From assembly GCF_003697165.2 (NCBI RefSeq), contig NZ_CP033092.2, positions 2,728,001 to 2,792,000 of the forward strand: a stretch of DNA of 64,000 nt, read 5' to 3'. Position 1 is the stretch's first letter. Every line of letters begins with the position of its first letter. Positions 63,750 to 64,000 of the stretch are shown one piece after another. The stretch comes from Escherichia coli DSM 30083 = JCM 1649 = ATCC 11775 (GTDB lineage: Bacteria; Pseudomonadota; Gammaproteobacteria; Enterobacterales; Enterobacteriaceae). Below the pieces are notes generated by a model, which saw only the letters and a list, made by a program, of their open reading frames with translations, was not told the DNA's origin and searched no databases. Made by a program: the position numbers and the translations under genes.

Positions 63750-64000
63750 ATGGTAAACCTGGTCATAGTTTCACATAGCAGCCGACTGGGAGAAGGTGTC
63801 GGTGAATTAGCCCGTCAGATGTTAATGAGTGATAGTTGTAAAATCGCCATTGCCGCGGGAATTGACGATCCACATAATCCCATTGGTACCGATGCCGTCA
63901 AAGTGATGGAGGCCATCGAATCTGTTGCCGATGCCGACCATGTGCTGGTCATGATGGATATGGGTAGCGCATTATTGAGTGCTGAAACTGCGCTGGAATT
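63750..64000 (+). CDS. dhaM: PTS-dependent phosphotransferase subunit DhaM (3' partial)
   Basis: Only the first 83 codons are in the window. The EIIA-mannose-like domain begins MVNLVIVSHSSRLGEGVGEL with phosphorylatable His9, and continues through VLVMMDMGSALLSAETALEL. The full protein also has HPr-like and EI-like domains, beyond the window edge. It passes phosphate from the PTS to DhaL-ADP. Start ATG at 63750, 10 bp after dhaL, with AAGGAATTGG upstream. Confidence 0.95.
   Translation, partial: MVNLVIVSHSSRLGEGVGELARQMLMSDSCKIAIAAGIDDPHNPIGTDAVKVMEAIESVADADHVLVMMDMGSALLSAETALE

Overview
The window is Escherichia coli chromosome. Almost every gene is recognisable at the protein level, and the order ompW-yciC-yciB-yciA-tonB ... 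kch-clsA ... oppABCDF ... adhE ... tdk-hns-galU ... narGHJI-narK-narXL ... chaCBA ... hemA-prfA-prmC ... prs ... pth-ychF ... dhaR-dhaKLM is the well-known 27-28 minute region, written in the opposite direction to the usual K-12 map. It is not K-12 itself. A prophage lies beside ompW, an IS10-group insertion sequence lies beside narI, only one Ldr toxin repeat is present, and a small lipoprotein gene sits between ychF and dhaR, where I recall K-12 carrying the autotransporter gene ycgV.

Layout. Bases 1-2985 are one end of a lambdoid prophage: the 3' part of a RecE-like exonuclease gene, an excisionase and a tyrosine integrase, ending in three direct repeats that touch the ompW stop codon. Bases 2988-17850 hold envelope and transport genes: OmpW, YciC/YciB, TonB, the potassium channel Kch, cardiolipin synthase ClsA, the Opp oligopeptide importer and YchE. 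Bases 18323-25142 hold adhE, a decayed IS4-type element, tdk, hns and galU. Bases 25344-28817 hold rssB/rssA, ychJ and purU. The tandem tyrosine tRNA genes follow at 28977-29179, with a downstream repeat that copies the tRNA 3' end. An intact IS10-group element occupies about 29515-30827.

Bases 30862-42086 form the nitrate respiration island: nitrate reductase narGHJI, the transporter narK and the sensor-regulator pair narXL, with perfect or near-perfect FNR boxes upstream of narG and narK. Bases 42087-47029 hold ychO, ychN, chaCBA and an Ldr type I toxin-antitoxin locus. The operon hemA-prfA-prmC-ychQ-ychA-kdsA runs leftward from 52482. lolB, ispE and prs run rightward, then dauA, ychH, pth and ychF. 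The window ends in the dihydroxyacetone kinase regulon (dhaR divergent from dhaK-dhaL-dhaM), cut inside dhaM.

I do not see a complete undescribed system here; most of the window is ordinary E. coli core genome. The observations most worth a second look are: (1) the prophage exonuclease, which joins a RecE-type linker to a DEDDh nuclease domain; (2) both insertion sequences sit inside the hairpin of a rho-independent terminator (adhE and narI), with target duplications spanning the loop; (3) a His-rich lipoprotein gene with a perfect CRP palindrome unusually close to its start codon; (4) two unannotated small ORFs, upstream of hns and between oppA and ychE; (5) a long perfect inverted repeat in the adhE leader. 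Gene names and K-12 comparisons come from recall of protein sequences; no database search was run.
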